DNA from: Oscillospiraceae bacterium
GTDB lineage: Bacteria > Bacillota > Clostridia > Oscillospirales > UBA929
Reading direction: 5' to 3'
Assembly: GCA_009780275.1 (NCBI GenBank)
Contig: WRAI01000001.1
Span: forward strand, 1 to 64,000
Length of the DNA: 64,000 nt
Position 1 is the first letter of the stretch. Each line of letters opens with the position of its first letter. Of this stretch, positions 35,019 through 42,444 are shown piece after piece. A program made the translations under genes and the position numbers. The notes beneath the pieces were generated by a model that was not told the origin of the DNA, ran no database searches, and was given only the letters and a program-made list of their open reading frames with translations.

Positions 35019-37541
35019 TTACCTCCCCCATCTTGAGTTGTACGCAATGGCTTGTCCGCCTGCGGTATCGAAGTGCGAGTATGTCGCGCCAACCAGCTCG
35101 CCGGAGTCCATTACGATTGTTTTGCCCGCCTCTACGGCGCCGATTAACCGCTCCATCATGCGGGTCTGTGTTGTGCTGTCTCCATCGGCTGTGACAAGGG
35201 CTAAGTTGCCGCTGATTTCACCGGAGTTCAATGCAACATTTAGCCCGTCTTGCACCATGCAGGCCGTTTGTGTTATAATGCTTTTGACGCGCCGTTGCAT
35301 GCGTTCTATGCCGAGGCAGAAACCGCTGATAGTGTGTCGCCCGAGACTCATCATCACACGTGATGGCGAATTGATGCGCAAGGCGCGTGAGATGGTGTTG
35401 CTTACACCGTTAGCAATTCTCTGCGCAGCCGATGTTGCGGCTCGCTCTTTGTTGTTTATGCCGTTGATAAAGCCCTGCATGGTCTGAGTGCCCATGTCAT
35501 CCATGACCCGCGATGGCGAGTTGATGCGGAGGCTTCCGCGCAATCGGCCTAAAATGCTGTCGCATATCCTATTAATGGCATCTCCGGCGGCGCCTTCTCG
35601 GCTCCTCAACCCGTTGATTAGCCCATTTATCGAATCCTGACCATATCGTTGGCATCGATCGCTCACATCCAATTCTTGTATTTGTGTTTCGTAAAGAGTT
35701 ACAATGGCTATCATGCCGTTTTCAAAGTCTGACTCAATCTTGGCCATGGCGCTTGCTAAATCCTGTGCGCCCATATCTGCAGAAGCAAACGCGCTATTGA
35801 CAGCGTCCATCTGCTCTTCTGCCGTATCGCCCATCTCTGCCATTGAGTTACAGCCGTTTTCAATGCCGTCCAGCAACGCGTTAAGTTCTCCGGCACGGCT
35901 TACATCGTTAAATGCTGCGACAACTTCCGGTGCCATTCCCATTTGTGCGGCTCTTGCTAAGTTTTCCGTATGTTTTTCAAAGTCCGCTGCTTGACCCAAC
36001 CAAGTGTTAACCATAGACCCGGCAGTTTTTTCGGTTTCAAAGTCAAGGCGGCCAAACAGCCCGATTTGCGACTCAATGCTTGACAATGCCGCGTCATACG
36101 CGTCATCGTAGGCTTGCATAAGTTGATCCATAGCAACAGCGGCCTCTACGGTTGCCCCGGCTAGCTCCGGCGTCATATTGACAAGGTTTTGCATAGGGAT
36201 GCCTTGACGTTCCAGCGTGTCTGTAAGTTCGTCCAACGATACCCCAAACTCATCTGCTCTATCATTAAGCATACCCATGTGCGCCGCCGCATCATCCATA
36301 CAAATATTATAGCGACGCATAGCCCCAACAATCTCATCAGTCGATGTATTATGACGTTTAGCAAGGTCTTCAATCAACTCGCCGGACTGTGAAATTGCGT
36401 ACCGTTCGGCATAGGCATATTGCTCATATGCATCGGCTGCATCTAACAAGCTTTGCTCCATGCTTTCGATACGTTCACGCGATTCGTCGATTTTATCGCT
36501 GTCTTTACTGTTGTTGGATGCTTCCAGTCGCTCAAGCTCCCGCTGTTCTTCTATCAATGCTTGTTGCAGAGAGCTCTGTTCGTCTAAAAGTTCGTTTCTG
36601 CGCGTTTGTATTCGTTGAAGCTCCTCTACACCTTTTGCCTCTCGTATGTGCTTCTGGATTTCATCGGTGGTATGACCGAGCAAATTGCCATACTCATCGA
36701 CGGAAATATTAAGGTCGCTGTATGTACTATTAAGTGTATCAACAATTTCGCGTGTACGCTGTTTATCTGCCGCCGATTTATTTTCTATCCGGTTCAACCG
36801 CTCAAGCTCGTTTGTCAGTCTGCTTGCTGTGGTAGTTTGTTGTTGAATAGATTGACGCGCTCGGTCGTTTGCTCTGGCGTTAGCCGCGATGCTTTCGTTT
36901 AGTTCTTCGTACTGCTTTTGTAGTCGTTTAGATTCGCAATTATTGCGCCTAAAAATTGAAATAAGTCCGCCAACGATGGCTACTAAGGCTACAATAGCCG
37001 CTATAACAGCGAATATGGGGTTCATCATCAGCACTTTGTTAAAGATTTTCACAGCAACAGATGCGACTTTTAGCGCAACACTTACTATTTTAAGACCAGC
37101 AGCTTTTAGTTTGAGTGCTATTGCACTTTTTTTCGCTCCGTATCGGAGAGCTGTTTGTGACGCTAGCAATGCATTGTTCTTGGTTTTCAGCTTCGTTGCC
37201 GCAGCGTCATTAAGTGTTAAGGCGGCTGTTTCGACCTTATATGCAGCGGCACTTAGTTTTGCTTTTGCTGCTGCTATAATTTTTTGGGCATTATAGGCTG
37301 CCTTTACTGCTTTTGCGCGTGTTTCAGCATCCTTGACTTTGTTGATTGCCTTTCTTGCCTTATCTAATGCCCTATAAACGTTATTAAATTGTCCGGCTCT
37401 ATGAGCCATTCTTTCCCATGAACTGGTTGTTTTATTAGCAGAACTCGTTATATCATTTAGGCGTTGACTGATATTTGCTAATTGTGATATAACATTTGTG
37501 GGTAAGTCGAGTTGTAGTGCGATATTTTGTATTTGACTCAT
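35019..37541 (-). CDS. Tail tape-measure protein
   Basis: 840 residues: helical and Ala/Lys-rich N-terminus, hydrophobic stretch (about 165-205), long coiled coil (about 210-350), and C-terminal repeats INGLINGLRSREGAA / LRINSPSRVMDDMG and again LRINSPSRVMMSLG, the signature end of TP901 tape-measure proteins. The length predicts a tail of roughly 120 nm by the usual 0.15 nm per residue. AAAGGAG fixes the ATG at 37541. It is read towards Dit. Confidence 0.9.
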   Translation of the reverse strand: MSQIQNIALQLDLPTNVISQLANISQRLNDITSSANKTTSSWERMAHRAGQFNNVYRALDKARKAINKVKDAETRAKAVKAAYNAQKIIAAAKAKLSAAAYKVETAALTLNDAAATKLKTKNNALLASQTALRYGAKKSAIALKLKAAGLKIVSVALKVASVAVKIFNKVLMMNPIFAVIAAIVALVAIVGGLISIFRRNNCESKRLQKQYEELNESIAANARANDRARQSIQQQTTTASRLTNELERLNRIENKSAADKQRTREIVDTLNSTYSDLNISVDEYGNLLGHTTDEIQKHIREAKGVEELQRIQTRRNELLDEQSSLQQALIEEQRELERLEASNNSKDSDKIDESRERIESMEQSLLDAADAYEQYAYAERYAISQSGELIEDLAKRHNTSTDEIVGAMRRYNICMDDAAAHMGMLNDRADEFGVSLDELTDTLERQGIPMQNLVNMTPELAGATVEAAVAMDQLMQAYDDAYDAALSSIESQIGLFGRLDFETEKTAGSMVNTWLGQAADFEKHTENLARAAQMGMAPEVVAAFNDVSRAGELNALLDGIENGCNSMAEMGDTAEEQMDAVNSAFASADMGAQDLASAMAKIESDFENGMIAIVTLYETQIQELDVSDRCQRYGQDSINGLINGLRSREGAAGDAINRICDSILGRLRGSLRINSPSRVMDDMGTQTMQGFINGINNKERAATSAAQRIANGVSNTISRALRINSPSRVMMSLGRHTISGFCLGIERMQRRVKSIITQTACMVQDGLNVALNSGEISGNLALVTADGDSTTQTRMMERLIGAVEAGKTIVMDSGELVGATYSHFDTAGGQAIAYNSRWGR

Positions 37542-37624
37542 AATAGTCTCCTTTGTATGATTTGATTTTTGAAATGGCATGTGATATAGTGATAATAATT
37601 AAGCATTATAGAAGGGCGTATCTT

Positions 37625-38434
37625 ATGTTATATTTGTTTATAGGACTTAGCGTAATCATTATAATAATTGTGGCAATTGTTTTACATTCTGCTATTTGGG
37701 TTGCGCGAATGTCGAAAAATCCAAAATTTGCACAAAAACAAAATAAAAAGATTCATAAAGAGAATAAAAAGATTGACGAACGAATTGCAAAAAACGCTGA
37801 ACGCATTGCAGAGAATAATGCAAGGGTTGCAATATGTGAAGAGCGTATTGCAAAAAATAAAGAGCAAATTGCAAAAAATAAAGAATTTATCACTAAAAGC
37901 AAAGAGATTATCAAAGAATGCGATAGAGAAGATTCAAGGTTAAAAAGTTTTGAAACTATCGATTTGCCGTTACTCATGAAACTAAAAGGACAAAAAGTTT
38001 TCACATCAGAAGAGGTATTAGAAATCTCGGCACTTGAAGCCCAAGCACAGGAACTTTCGAGCTTTGGTCATGGGGTTTTAAATCGTTACGCTGATTACAC
38101 TAATGACTATTCTGATTTTGTGGAAGCGACTACTTTGCTCGTAAAGACATCAAACTCATTAATGTCACGTATAAAAAAACTTACATTAAAAAGCGCCTCC
38201 TCATTTAGCGACCAAAAAGTGGCTGAATATAGAACTGAGCGCAAAAAAGTAGAGGCTGAGTTAGATAAAATCAATGCCGAAGTAGATGAAAGGGAGTCCG
38301 AGGCTAATAATCGTGCTCAAATTAAAGACGAACTTTATCAACAAGTGTGTAAGTTTTATGCGGACGACAAAGCTATGGAGGCAAGGATTCGAGAGTGGAT
38401 AGCGATAGGGAAGCAAAGACAGGGTGGTGTTTAG
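37625..38434 (+). CDS. Membrane-anchored coiled-coil protein, divergent gene inside the tail cluster
   Basis: 269 residues: an N-terminal membrane helix (about 3-26) and then a very long Lys/Glu coiled coil with a repeating AKNxERIAENNARxA pattern (about 45-100), and a second coil at 195-245. It is the only plus-strand gene in the cluster, is AT-rich, and starts 83 bases from the tape-measure start. Such single reversed genes in prophages are often morons expressed in the resident state, for instance for exclusion. AGAAGGG precedes the ATG at 37625. Function unknown. Confidence 0.7.
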   Translation: MLYLFIGLSVIIIIIVAIVLHSAIWVARMSKNPKFAQKQNKKIHKENKKIDERIAKNAERIAENNARVAICEERIAKNKEQIAKNKEFITKSKEIIKECDREDSRLKSFETIDLPLLMKLKGQKVFTSEEVLEISALEAQAQELSSFGHGVLNRYADYTNDYSDFVEATTLLVKTSNSLMSRIKKLTLKSASSFSDQKVAEYRTERKKVEAELDKINAEVDERESEANNRAQIKDELYQQVCKFYADDKAMEARIREWIAIGKQRQGGV

Positions 38435-39315
38435 GCGTTATTCCAAAACCATTCAAACATGTCATGGCCATAATGCCCTTGTGTCCTTTCGATAACTTCG
38501 CGTGGAGAATATGTGCGTTTTCTCTTTGTGCCCAATAACAGGACAAACTGTTCTACGCCAAGCCGACAAGCGCCGGTGATAACACGATACATAGACAAAA
38601 TTTCGTCCAATGGAATTTGCTCATCAATATCGATATGCCTGTATTGGTCGGCGCCGCGTTCATTCGAGTGCTTAAAGCGCAGGTCGTCCATTGCGGCTTT
38701 AATTGTTTTGCCGTGTGCATACAGCCCATTTTTTTCAACAACAATACAATCATCGAGAACGAGTGCCTTGTGTCGCATCCCGTGAAAGGATTGTGCTTTA
38801 TATACTTTCGTGCCTGCGTTGTATACGCGATAGCCTTGGATAAAGGTCAATATTTGATCAATGCACTTGCACTGATGTGTGATTTCTCCGTCTAGTGAAT
38901 TGAGTGTGATGTTTTCTAGTTCATTACACCCGTGAAAAGCCTCATTGCCAATAAACCTCAGTGTGTTCGGAAGTGTGATTTCAGATAGTTCGGTACAGTC
39001 ACGAAATGCCCAAGCGCCAATGGATGCAAGTCCTTTCGCGAAAGAAATTTCAGTTAGACGTGAGCAATCGCAAAAAGCACCATCGCCAATGGTAACGAGG
39101 CTGCTTGGGAATGTTATGTCAAACAATCCGGTGCATTCGCGGAATGCTATGTTGCCAATTGATAAGATTCCTTCAGGCAATACAATATGCCTTAATTCTT
39201 TTCGCCCTCTAAATACGCCTTTGCCGATGGCCGTAACGCCGTTGGGTACAATAAACTCGCCGTCTTTAATGTCAGCATCGGTGATTGATATCAGACGATT
39301 CCATACAATTTGCAT
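38431..39315 (-). CDS. BspA-type leucine-rich-repeat protein in the tail cluster
   Basis: 294 residues. Residues about 18-140 are five BspA/LRR_5 units (VTAIGKGVFRGRKELRHIVL and similar, with I-G-x-x-A-F-x-x-C). A C-terminal domain (about 170-294) follows with VVEKNGLYAHGKTIKAAMDDL and YSPREVIERTQGHYG, a module also known behind phage-borne LRRs. It lies between tape measure and tail-assembly chaperone and converges with the coiled-coil gene with a four-base overlap. Cytoplasmic, no signal. Probably an accessory (moron) gene. Confidence 0.75.
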   Translation of the reverse strand: MQIVWNRLISITDADIKDGEFIVPNGVTAIGKGVFRGRKELRHIVLPEGILSIGNIAFRECTGLFDITFPSSLVTIGDGAFCDCSRLTEISFAKGLASIGAWAFRDCTELSEITLPNTLRFIGNEAFHGCNELENITLNSLDGEITHQCKCIDQILTFIQGYRVYNAGTKVYKAQSFHGMRHKALVLDDCIVVEKNGLYAHGKTIKAAMDDLRFKHSNERGADQYRHIDIDEQIPLDEILSMYRVITGACRLGVEQFVLLLGTKRKRTYSPREVIERTQGHYGHDMFEWFWNNA

Positions 39316-39352
39316 AATCCTCTCCTCTCTGCGGCGGTTTGCTCTATATCGG

Positions 39353-39661
39353 CTAACCGCCGTTCATCGTGTTGGCCCGCAGCACCATAGCCTTGAGCGC
39401 GTCCATCTCTTGCACCTTCTGTCGCTTCGCTGGCGAATCCTCTTCGGGATATGAGAAAAACGCATCAAAGCTTTTGAAATACGGCACGACTTTCTTGCCG
39501 CGCTGCTTAGTTGCTTTGGCTTGTACATTAAGCCATGCTTGGGCGTGTAAATCGCGCTCTTTGTCAAGTAACTGTAAGCGAACGGCTTTCATTGTGAGAA
39601 AGTACTGCCGCAACGTGAAACGACCCAGTTGTATGGGGTCGTAGATTTTACAGTACCGCAT
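39353..39661 (-). CDS. Tail-assembly chaperone extension (gpT-like second frame)
   Basis: 102 residues from its own ATG, helical and basic. The frame is in fact open upstream to about 39815, overlapping the end of the first chaperone gene, and contains the T6G slip site. This is the arrangement of lambda G/GT and of many siphophages, where a -1 shift fuses the two. No convincing ribosome site precedes the ATG at 39661, which favours the fusion. It directly precedes the LRR and tape-measure genes. Confidence 0.7.
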   Translation of the reverse strand: MRYCKIYDPIQLGRFTLRQYFLTMKAVRLQLLDKERDLHAQAWLNVQAKATKQRGKKVVPYFKSFDAFFSYPEEDSPAKRQKVQEMDALKAMVLRANTMNGG

Positions 39662-39702
39662 GATTTCGATTTTGAGGTCGTCAATCGTGCGGGATTTTTT
39701 GG

Positions 39703-40059
39703 TTACTTCCCGCTGACCTCTGCTGTCAGTTGTCCGAGTTTCTTCATTGTGAAACGAGTCGTCGGTGAGGTCTCTAATTGTGACAAAAAATCGGTCATCA
39801 GCACCTCGATATCAGCGTCTTTTTCGATATAGGCTTTGATATCCTCGGTTTTTGGCTTTGCGCCTGTCTGTGTGCCGGCAACGATAAGGTCGACGAGAAT
39901 GAGCGGATTGCCCAATTCAATTTGCGCCAAGACGTAAGTTAAACCTTGACCGAGTTGAAATCCATTTTGCGAGACATGGTATTTTTTGTCCAAATAGGCA
40001 ATAAAGTCAAGCCCGAAATAGAGGTTGTAATCTTTTTGTTTGATAGTGATTGTCATCAT
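39703..40059 (-). CDS. Tail-assembly chaperone (gpG-like)
   Basis: 118 residues, acidic to neutral: MTITIKQKDYNLYFGLDFIAYLDKKY followed by GLTYVLAQIELGNP and DIEVLMTDFLSQLE. This matches the TP901/Listeria-type tail-assembly chaperone located between tube protein and tape measure. AAGGAG before the ATG at 40059 (40056 also possible). The product ends normally at 39703, or in the -1 frame after the slip site. Confidence 0.75.
   Translation of the reverse strand: MMTITIKQKDYNLYFGLDFIAYLDKKYHVSQNGFQLGQGLTYVLAQIELGNPLILVDLIVAGTQTGAKPKTEDIKAYIEKDADIEVLMTDFLSQLETSPTTRFTMKKLGQLTAEVSGK
39784..39790 (-). promoter_or_regulatory. Candidate -1 ribosomal frameshift site (T TTT TTG)
   Basis: On the minus strand the chaperone frame reads GAT TTT TTG, so the heptamer is in the X-XXY-YYZ phase. 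A -1 shift enters a frame that has no stop until the end of the second chaperone gene at 39353. In the -1 frame a TGA lies about 25 bases upstream, so the open overlap brackets the heptamer closely. Confidence 0.6.
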
Positions 40060-40144
40060 TGTAATCTCCTTATTTAGTTTGGGGGTGGGCGACCCGAAAA
40101 CACCTCTGTGTTGCAAAGACAGTCGCCCAGCCCCTGTGGGTTAA

Positions 40145-40630
40145 TTACGGCGTAGGAATAGGTGTGATACTGAGTCCACCCGCCGCCAATGTAACTTGAC
40201 GAGATGTGCCCACGCCATCGATGGCGGTAGACAACGAAATCTCGACGGAATCTTCTGCACCGGCGGATTCATTCCATTCTGTGATGAAACCCTCATAACG
40301 CATTGCAGGACATTGGCCGCCCGCCGCTGCGTCTACGCCGGTTTTGTTTACATCCCAAAACTCAACCGTTGTGCCAGCCAAATAAGCTGCTTCCAGCGCG
40401 TCGCGAGCTGTATCCGTAACTGCCATCAATGTGGTTAACGAAAACTCAATGACCACTTCTGACAGCGAATTGACGTTGCCGTCTTTTGTGATGGTTGAAT
40501 TAGCGTCACGACTGCTTGATTTCTCGTGGTTGGTTTGAAATGCCATGCGGAACGCATCGCCGGGGGTGCCATTTGCCGGTAGTGGTCGCATAAACAAAAC
40601 GCGATCCGCACCTCTTACTACATTTGCCAT
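40145..40630 (-). CDS. Major tail tube protein (TP901-1 family)
   Basis: 161 residues. ANVVRGADRVLFMRPLPAN at the N-terminus, then KDGNVNSLSEVVIEFSLTTL and EFWDVNKTGV, matching TP901-1-type tail tube proteins. AAAAAGGAG sets the ATG at 40630. In phages, head-completion and tail-terminator genes lie just before this gene; here the next gene upstream is a sigma-like regulator, so those genes are missing. Confidence 0.82.
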   Translation of the reverse strand: MANVVRGADRVLFMRPLPANGTPGDAFRMAFQTNHEKSSSRDANSTITKDGNVNSLSEVVIEFSLTTLMAVTDTARDALEAAYLAGTTVEFWDVNKTGVDAAAGGQCPAMRYEGFITEWNESAGAEDSVEISLSTAIDGVGTSRQVTLAAGGLSITPIPTP

Positions 40631-40945
40631 TGTGTAACTCCTTTTTAAAATGAAAATTTTTCTTACCACAGCCGAATCCTCGTCATGCGAGCCACGCTTG
40701 TATAAATTATGTGCGCGAAATGCGCTGTTTTCGTGTGCGTAGACGACCGATTGACTGTGGTTTTGTCTCACCGTTGTTTAACGTCTAATGGTTCGGAAAC
40801 GACGTATGTTAAACCACCGCGGATGGTTAGCTGGGGAAGAGAGATGAAAATAATTCTCTGTTGCTTAACGTTTTATAGCCAGGCAAGTGACGTGAAAACC
40901 CTCTCATATAGTTGGACACTTAGAAGCAAAAAAGGAAGCTTGACA
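40631..40945 (-). promoter_or_regulatory. Leader between sigma-like gene and tail genes, with inverted repeat
   Basis: A 315-base non-coding stretch. On the minus strand GTTTAACATACGTC (40814-40801) can pair with GACGTTAAAC (40785-40776) with a three-base bulge. It may be an operator or a 5' hairpin controlling the structural genes. No gene with a ribosome site is seen. A clear -35/-10 pair is not evident, as expected if an alternative sigma factor reads it. Confidence 0.4.
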
Positions 40946-41410
40946 TCAAAAGTTTTTCAAATTTTGCTTTATTGCCTCTTTTGCGAGTGCAATGCTATAC
41001 CTTACGGCGCGATCCGTACAGCCCTCAATCACAGCTATTTTCTCGCTGGTAAGCCCAACATCATGATGAAGTATAAATCGTCGCTTTTGCACTTCGGATA
41101 ATTCATCCACCGCTTGTGCAAATAATTCAGTGTACAATGCATCTAATACAGTATCCTCTATGCTTTGCGGCTTATGTAGAGCACGGTTATAAAGTTCTTC
41201 GTCTTGTAAGTCGAGTTGCTCTAGCCGCCGCCTGCCCCAACGAGCAAAAGAGTTATCTTGTCGTTGAGAATCTTCAAGTGTCGTGTAAACCGCTTCTGAT
41301 ACCTCAATATTCTGCAGAATATTTTCGCCGTTTATAAAGCTGACGCAAAACCGTGTGATACCCTCAATCAATTCGGTTTTGAGAATGTAGTCATTTTTGT
41401 TGTCGAACAT
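40946..41410 (-). CDS. Sigma-70 region-4-like / ArpU-type regulator of the tail cluster
   Basis: 154 residues. The C-terminal half has a sigma region-4-like helix-turn-helix: LSEVQKRRFILHHDVGLTSE, then KIAVIEGCTDRAVRYSI. A clear region 2 is not visible; the N-terminal half is helical and acidic. Similar small sigma-like genes stand at the head of phage late operons and of the C. difficile R-type tailocin cluster. TTGGAG precedes the ATG at 41410, with a hairpin touching that site. Confidence 0.7.
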   Translation of the reverse strand: MFDNKNDYILKTELIEGITRFCVSFINGENILQNIEVSEAVYTTLEDSQRQDNSFARWGRRRLEQLDLQDEELYNRALHKPQSIEDTVLDALYTELFAQAVDELSEVQKRRFILHHDVGLTSEKIAVIEGCTDRAVRYSIALAKEAIKQNLKNF

Positions 41411-41421
41411 AGTTGTTACTC

Positions 41422-41453
41422 CAATCTAATTTTTTGATTAAAAAAATAGATTG
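41422..41453 (-). promoter_or_regulatory. Hairpin adjoining the ribosome site of the sigma-like gene
   Basis: On the minus strand CAATCTATTTTTTT pairs with AAAAAATTAGATTG; the 3' arm ends exactly where the GGAG of the sigma-like gene begins. Stacked on the ribosome site, it could limit translation of the regulator. Confidence 0.5.
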
Positions 41454-41498
41454 AAGTTGGCGGCCCGCGTATGGGGCAATATATACGCTCTTCCATAA

Positions 41499-41572
41499 TT
41501 GCCTTTCTGCTTTTTTGCTGGAAAGGCAAAAAAGAGCCTTACATGTAGCTAAAAAAGCTACTTGTAAGGCTC
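41499..41572 (-). terminator. Tandem hairpins, first with U-run, in the leader of the sigma-like gene
   Basis: On the minus strand GAGCCTTACAAGTAGCT pairs with AGCTACATGTAAGGCTC (one mismatch, 41572-41534) and is followed by TTTTTT. This is a strong intrinsic terminator. Immediately after, TTGCCTTTC pairs with GAAAGGCAA (41529-41499). Upstream, 41573-41645 can form ACCCG/CGGGGT and CCCTC/GAGGG stems. The arrangement is leader, terminator, then the regulator gene. Confidence 0.7.
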
Positions 41573-41666
41573 CTACCGCAGACCCCTCAACATCTATGGC
41601 GAGGGCAACCCCGAATTCACAGCCGGGTGAGTGGTGCGCTTGACTAAGTATGTATCGTTAATTTCA

Positions 41667-41846
41667 CTATGTTACAGATATGCCAATCTGCTTTCCGCAC
41701 TTGTGGCATTTGATAAAAATCTTTGCCAGATGATATTGTGGCGGTGGATGGGTATATACGGTTCCTCTCTTATTCACTGCGACATTGACAAGTTTTCCTC
41801 TTCCGCAAATAGGGCAAAATACACTTCGTTGCTTTTGTTCAACCAT
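41667..41846 (-). CDS. Small zinc-ribbon protein
   Basis: 59 residues. RSVFCPICGRGKLVNV and FIKCHKCGKQIGI give two CxxC knuckles about 30 residues apart, a zinc-ribbon typical of small phage Com-like or Cys-rich regulatory proteins. TTGGAG nine bases before the ATG at 41846. It lies upstream of the sigma-like gene on the same strand and may belong to the regulatory part of the cluster. Confidence 0.65.
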   Translation of the reverse strand: MVEQKQRSVFCPICGRGKLVNVAVNKRGTVYTHPPPQYHLAKIFIKCHKCGKQIGISVT

Positions 41847-41861
41847 AAAAATAATCTCCAA

Positions 41862-42046
41862 ATCAAAAAATGTTCGCTAACTTGTAAGTGCTTAGGGCAA
41901 AGTATACACATATTCAGTTCAAATTTAAGCTCATGAAATCGGATTTTCATAGCTTGCTTTGATACTTCAATTATATTAGCAAGTGCTGCAATCACATCCT
42001 TCACCAACTTATTCCCCGGGGTGTACTCTGGTAAATCAAAGCTCAC
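41862..42046 (-). pseudogene. Possible C-terminal remnant of an ImmA/IrrE-type metallopeptidase
   Basis: The frame reads FDLPEYTPGNKLVKDVIAAL then IIEVSKQAMKIRFHEL. 'VSKQAMKIRL-x-x-L' is the usual last helix of ImmA/IrrE peptidases that cleave phage repressors. The HExxH domain is not present upstream, and no ribosome site precedes the GTG at 42046. The frame also runs on into the zinc-ribbon gene. This is a suggestion only. Confidence 0.3.
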
Positions 42047-42059
42047 AGTATTTCGGATG

Positions 42060-42093
42060 CAACAATTAAAGCGTACGTGCCGGTTTAATTGTT
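42060..42093. repeat. Inverted repeat in the regulatory gap
   Basis: CAACAATTAAA and TTTAATTGTTG are perfect 11-base arms around 12 bases. It is 200-250 bases downstream of the consensus promoter at 42315-42343 on the minus strand. Operator or transcript-end hairpin; between 42094 and 42212 nothing else is recognisable. Confidence 0.5.
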
Positions 42094-42212
42094 GTTAAAA
42101 ACTAATTGCTTTTGTAATTCTTGGTGAAATCTTTTGAGATACAGGCCTCGCATCTTTTTTTCATATCGCATAGATATACTATCGTGAGGTGTTCCATGAA
42201 ATTGCCGGACAC

Positions 42213-42343
42213 TTATGTGTGCATGCATTTTGTTGAGGTTTTTTGATGAAGAAATTCGTCGAATGGCGTCATGTCATTTTCCATTTTTCGACTCCTTTCA
42301 CGCATGGTATTCATATTATAGCGAACGAACGAACGTTTGTCAA
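42213..42343 (-). promoter_or_regulatory. Consensus promoter with operator-like spacer and a 23-codon frame
   Basis: On the minus strand TTGACA (42343-42338) and TATAAT (42320-42315) are exactly 17 bases apart, a perfect consensus. The spacer holds AACGTTCGTTCGTTCG; ACAAACGTTCGT around its start is almost palindromic, as for TetR-type operators. Downstream, GAAAGGAG precedes an ATG at 42284 that opens only 23 codons (ending at 42213), perhaps the start of a lost gene. Transcription would run towards the tail cluster. Confidence 0.6.
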
Positions 42344-42406
42344 TAGGAAAAATACAAAATATTTGAATGATGAATATGTCATTGCTGATGATGGGCAGCG
42401 CACATT

Positions 42407-42437
42407 AAAAAAGTCCTCCGCAATCGCGGAGGACTTT
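42407..42437 (-). terminator. Terminator of the ABC exporter operon
   Basis: AAAGTCCTCCGC pairs perfectly with GCGGAGGACTTT over four bases and is followed on the minus strand by TTTT. It sits eight bases after the permease stop. Confidence 0.9.
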
Positions 42438-42444
42438 CTTCGTT

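Noticed and set aside
28258-41410. Complete prophage
   Set aside because: Head, packaging, replication and integration genes are absent from the cluster and from both flanks inside the window.
41573-41645. Known riboswitch class in front of the sigma-like gene
   Set aside because: The small stems do not match any riboswitch consensus I can recall, so only the structure is reported.
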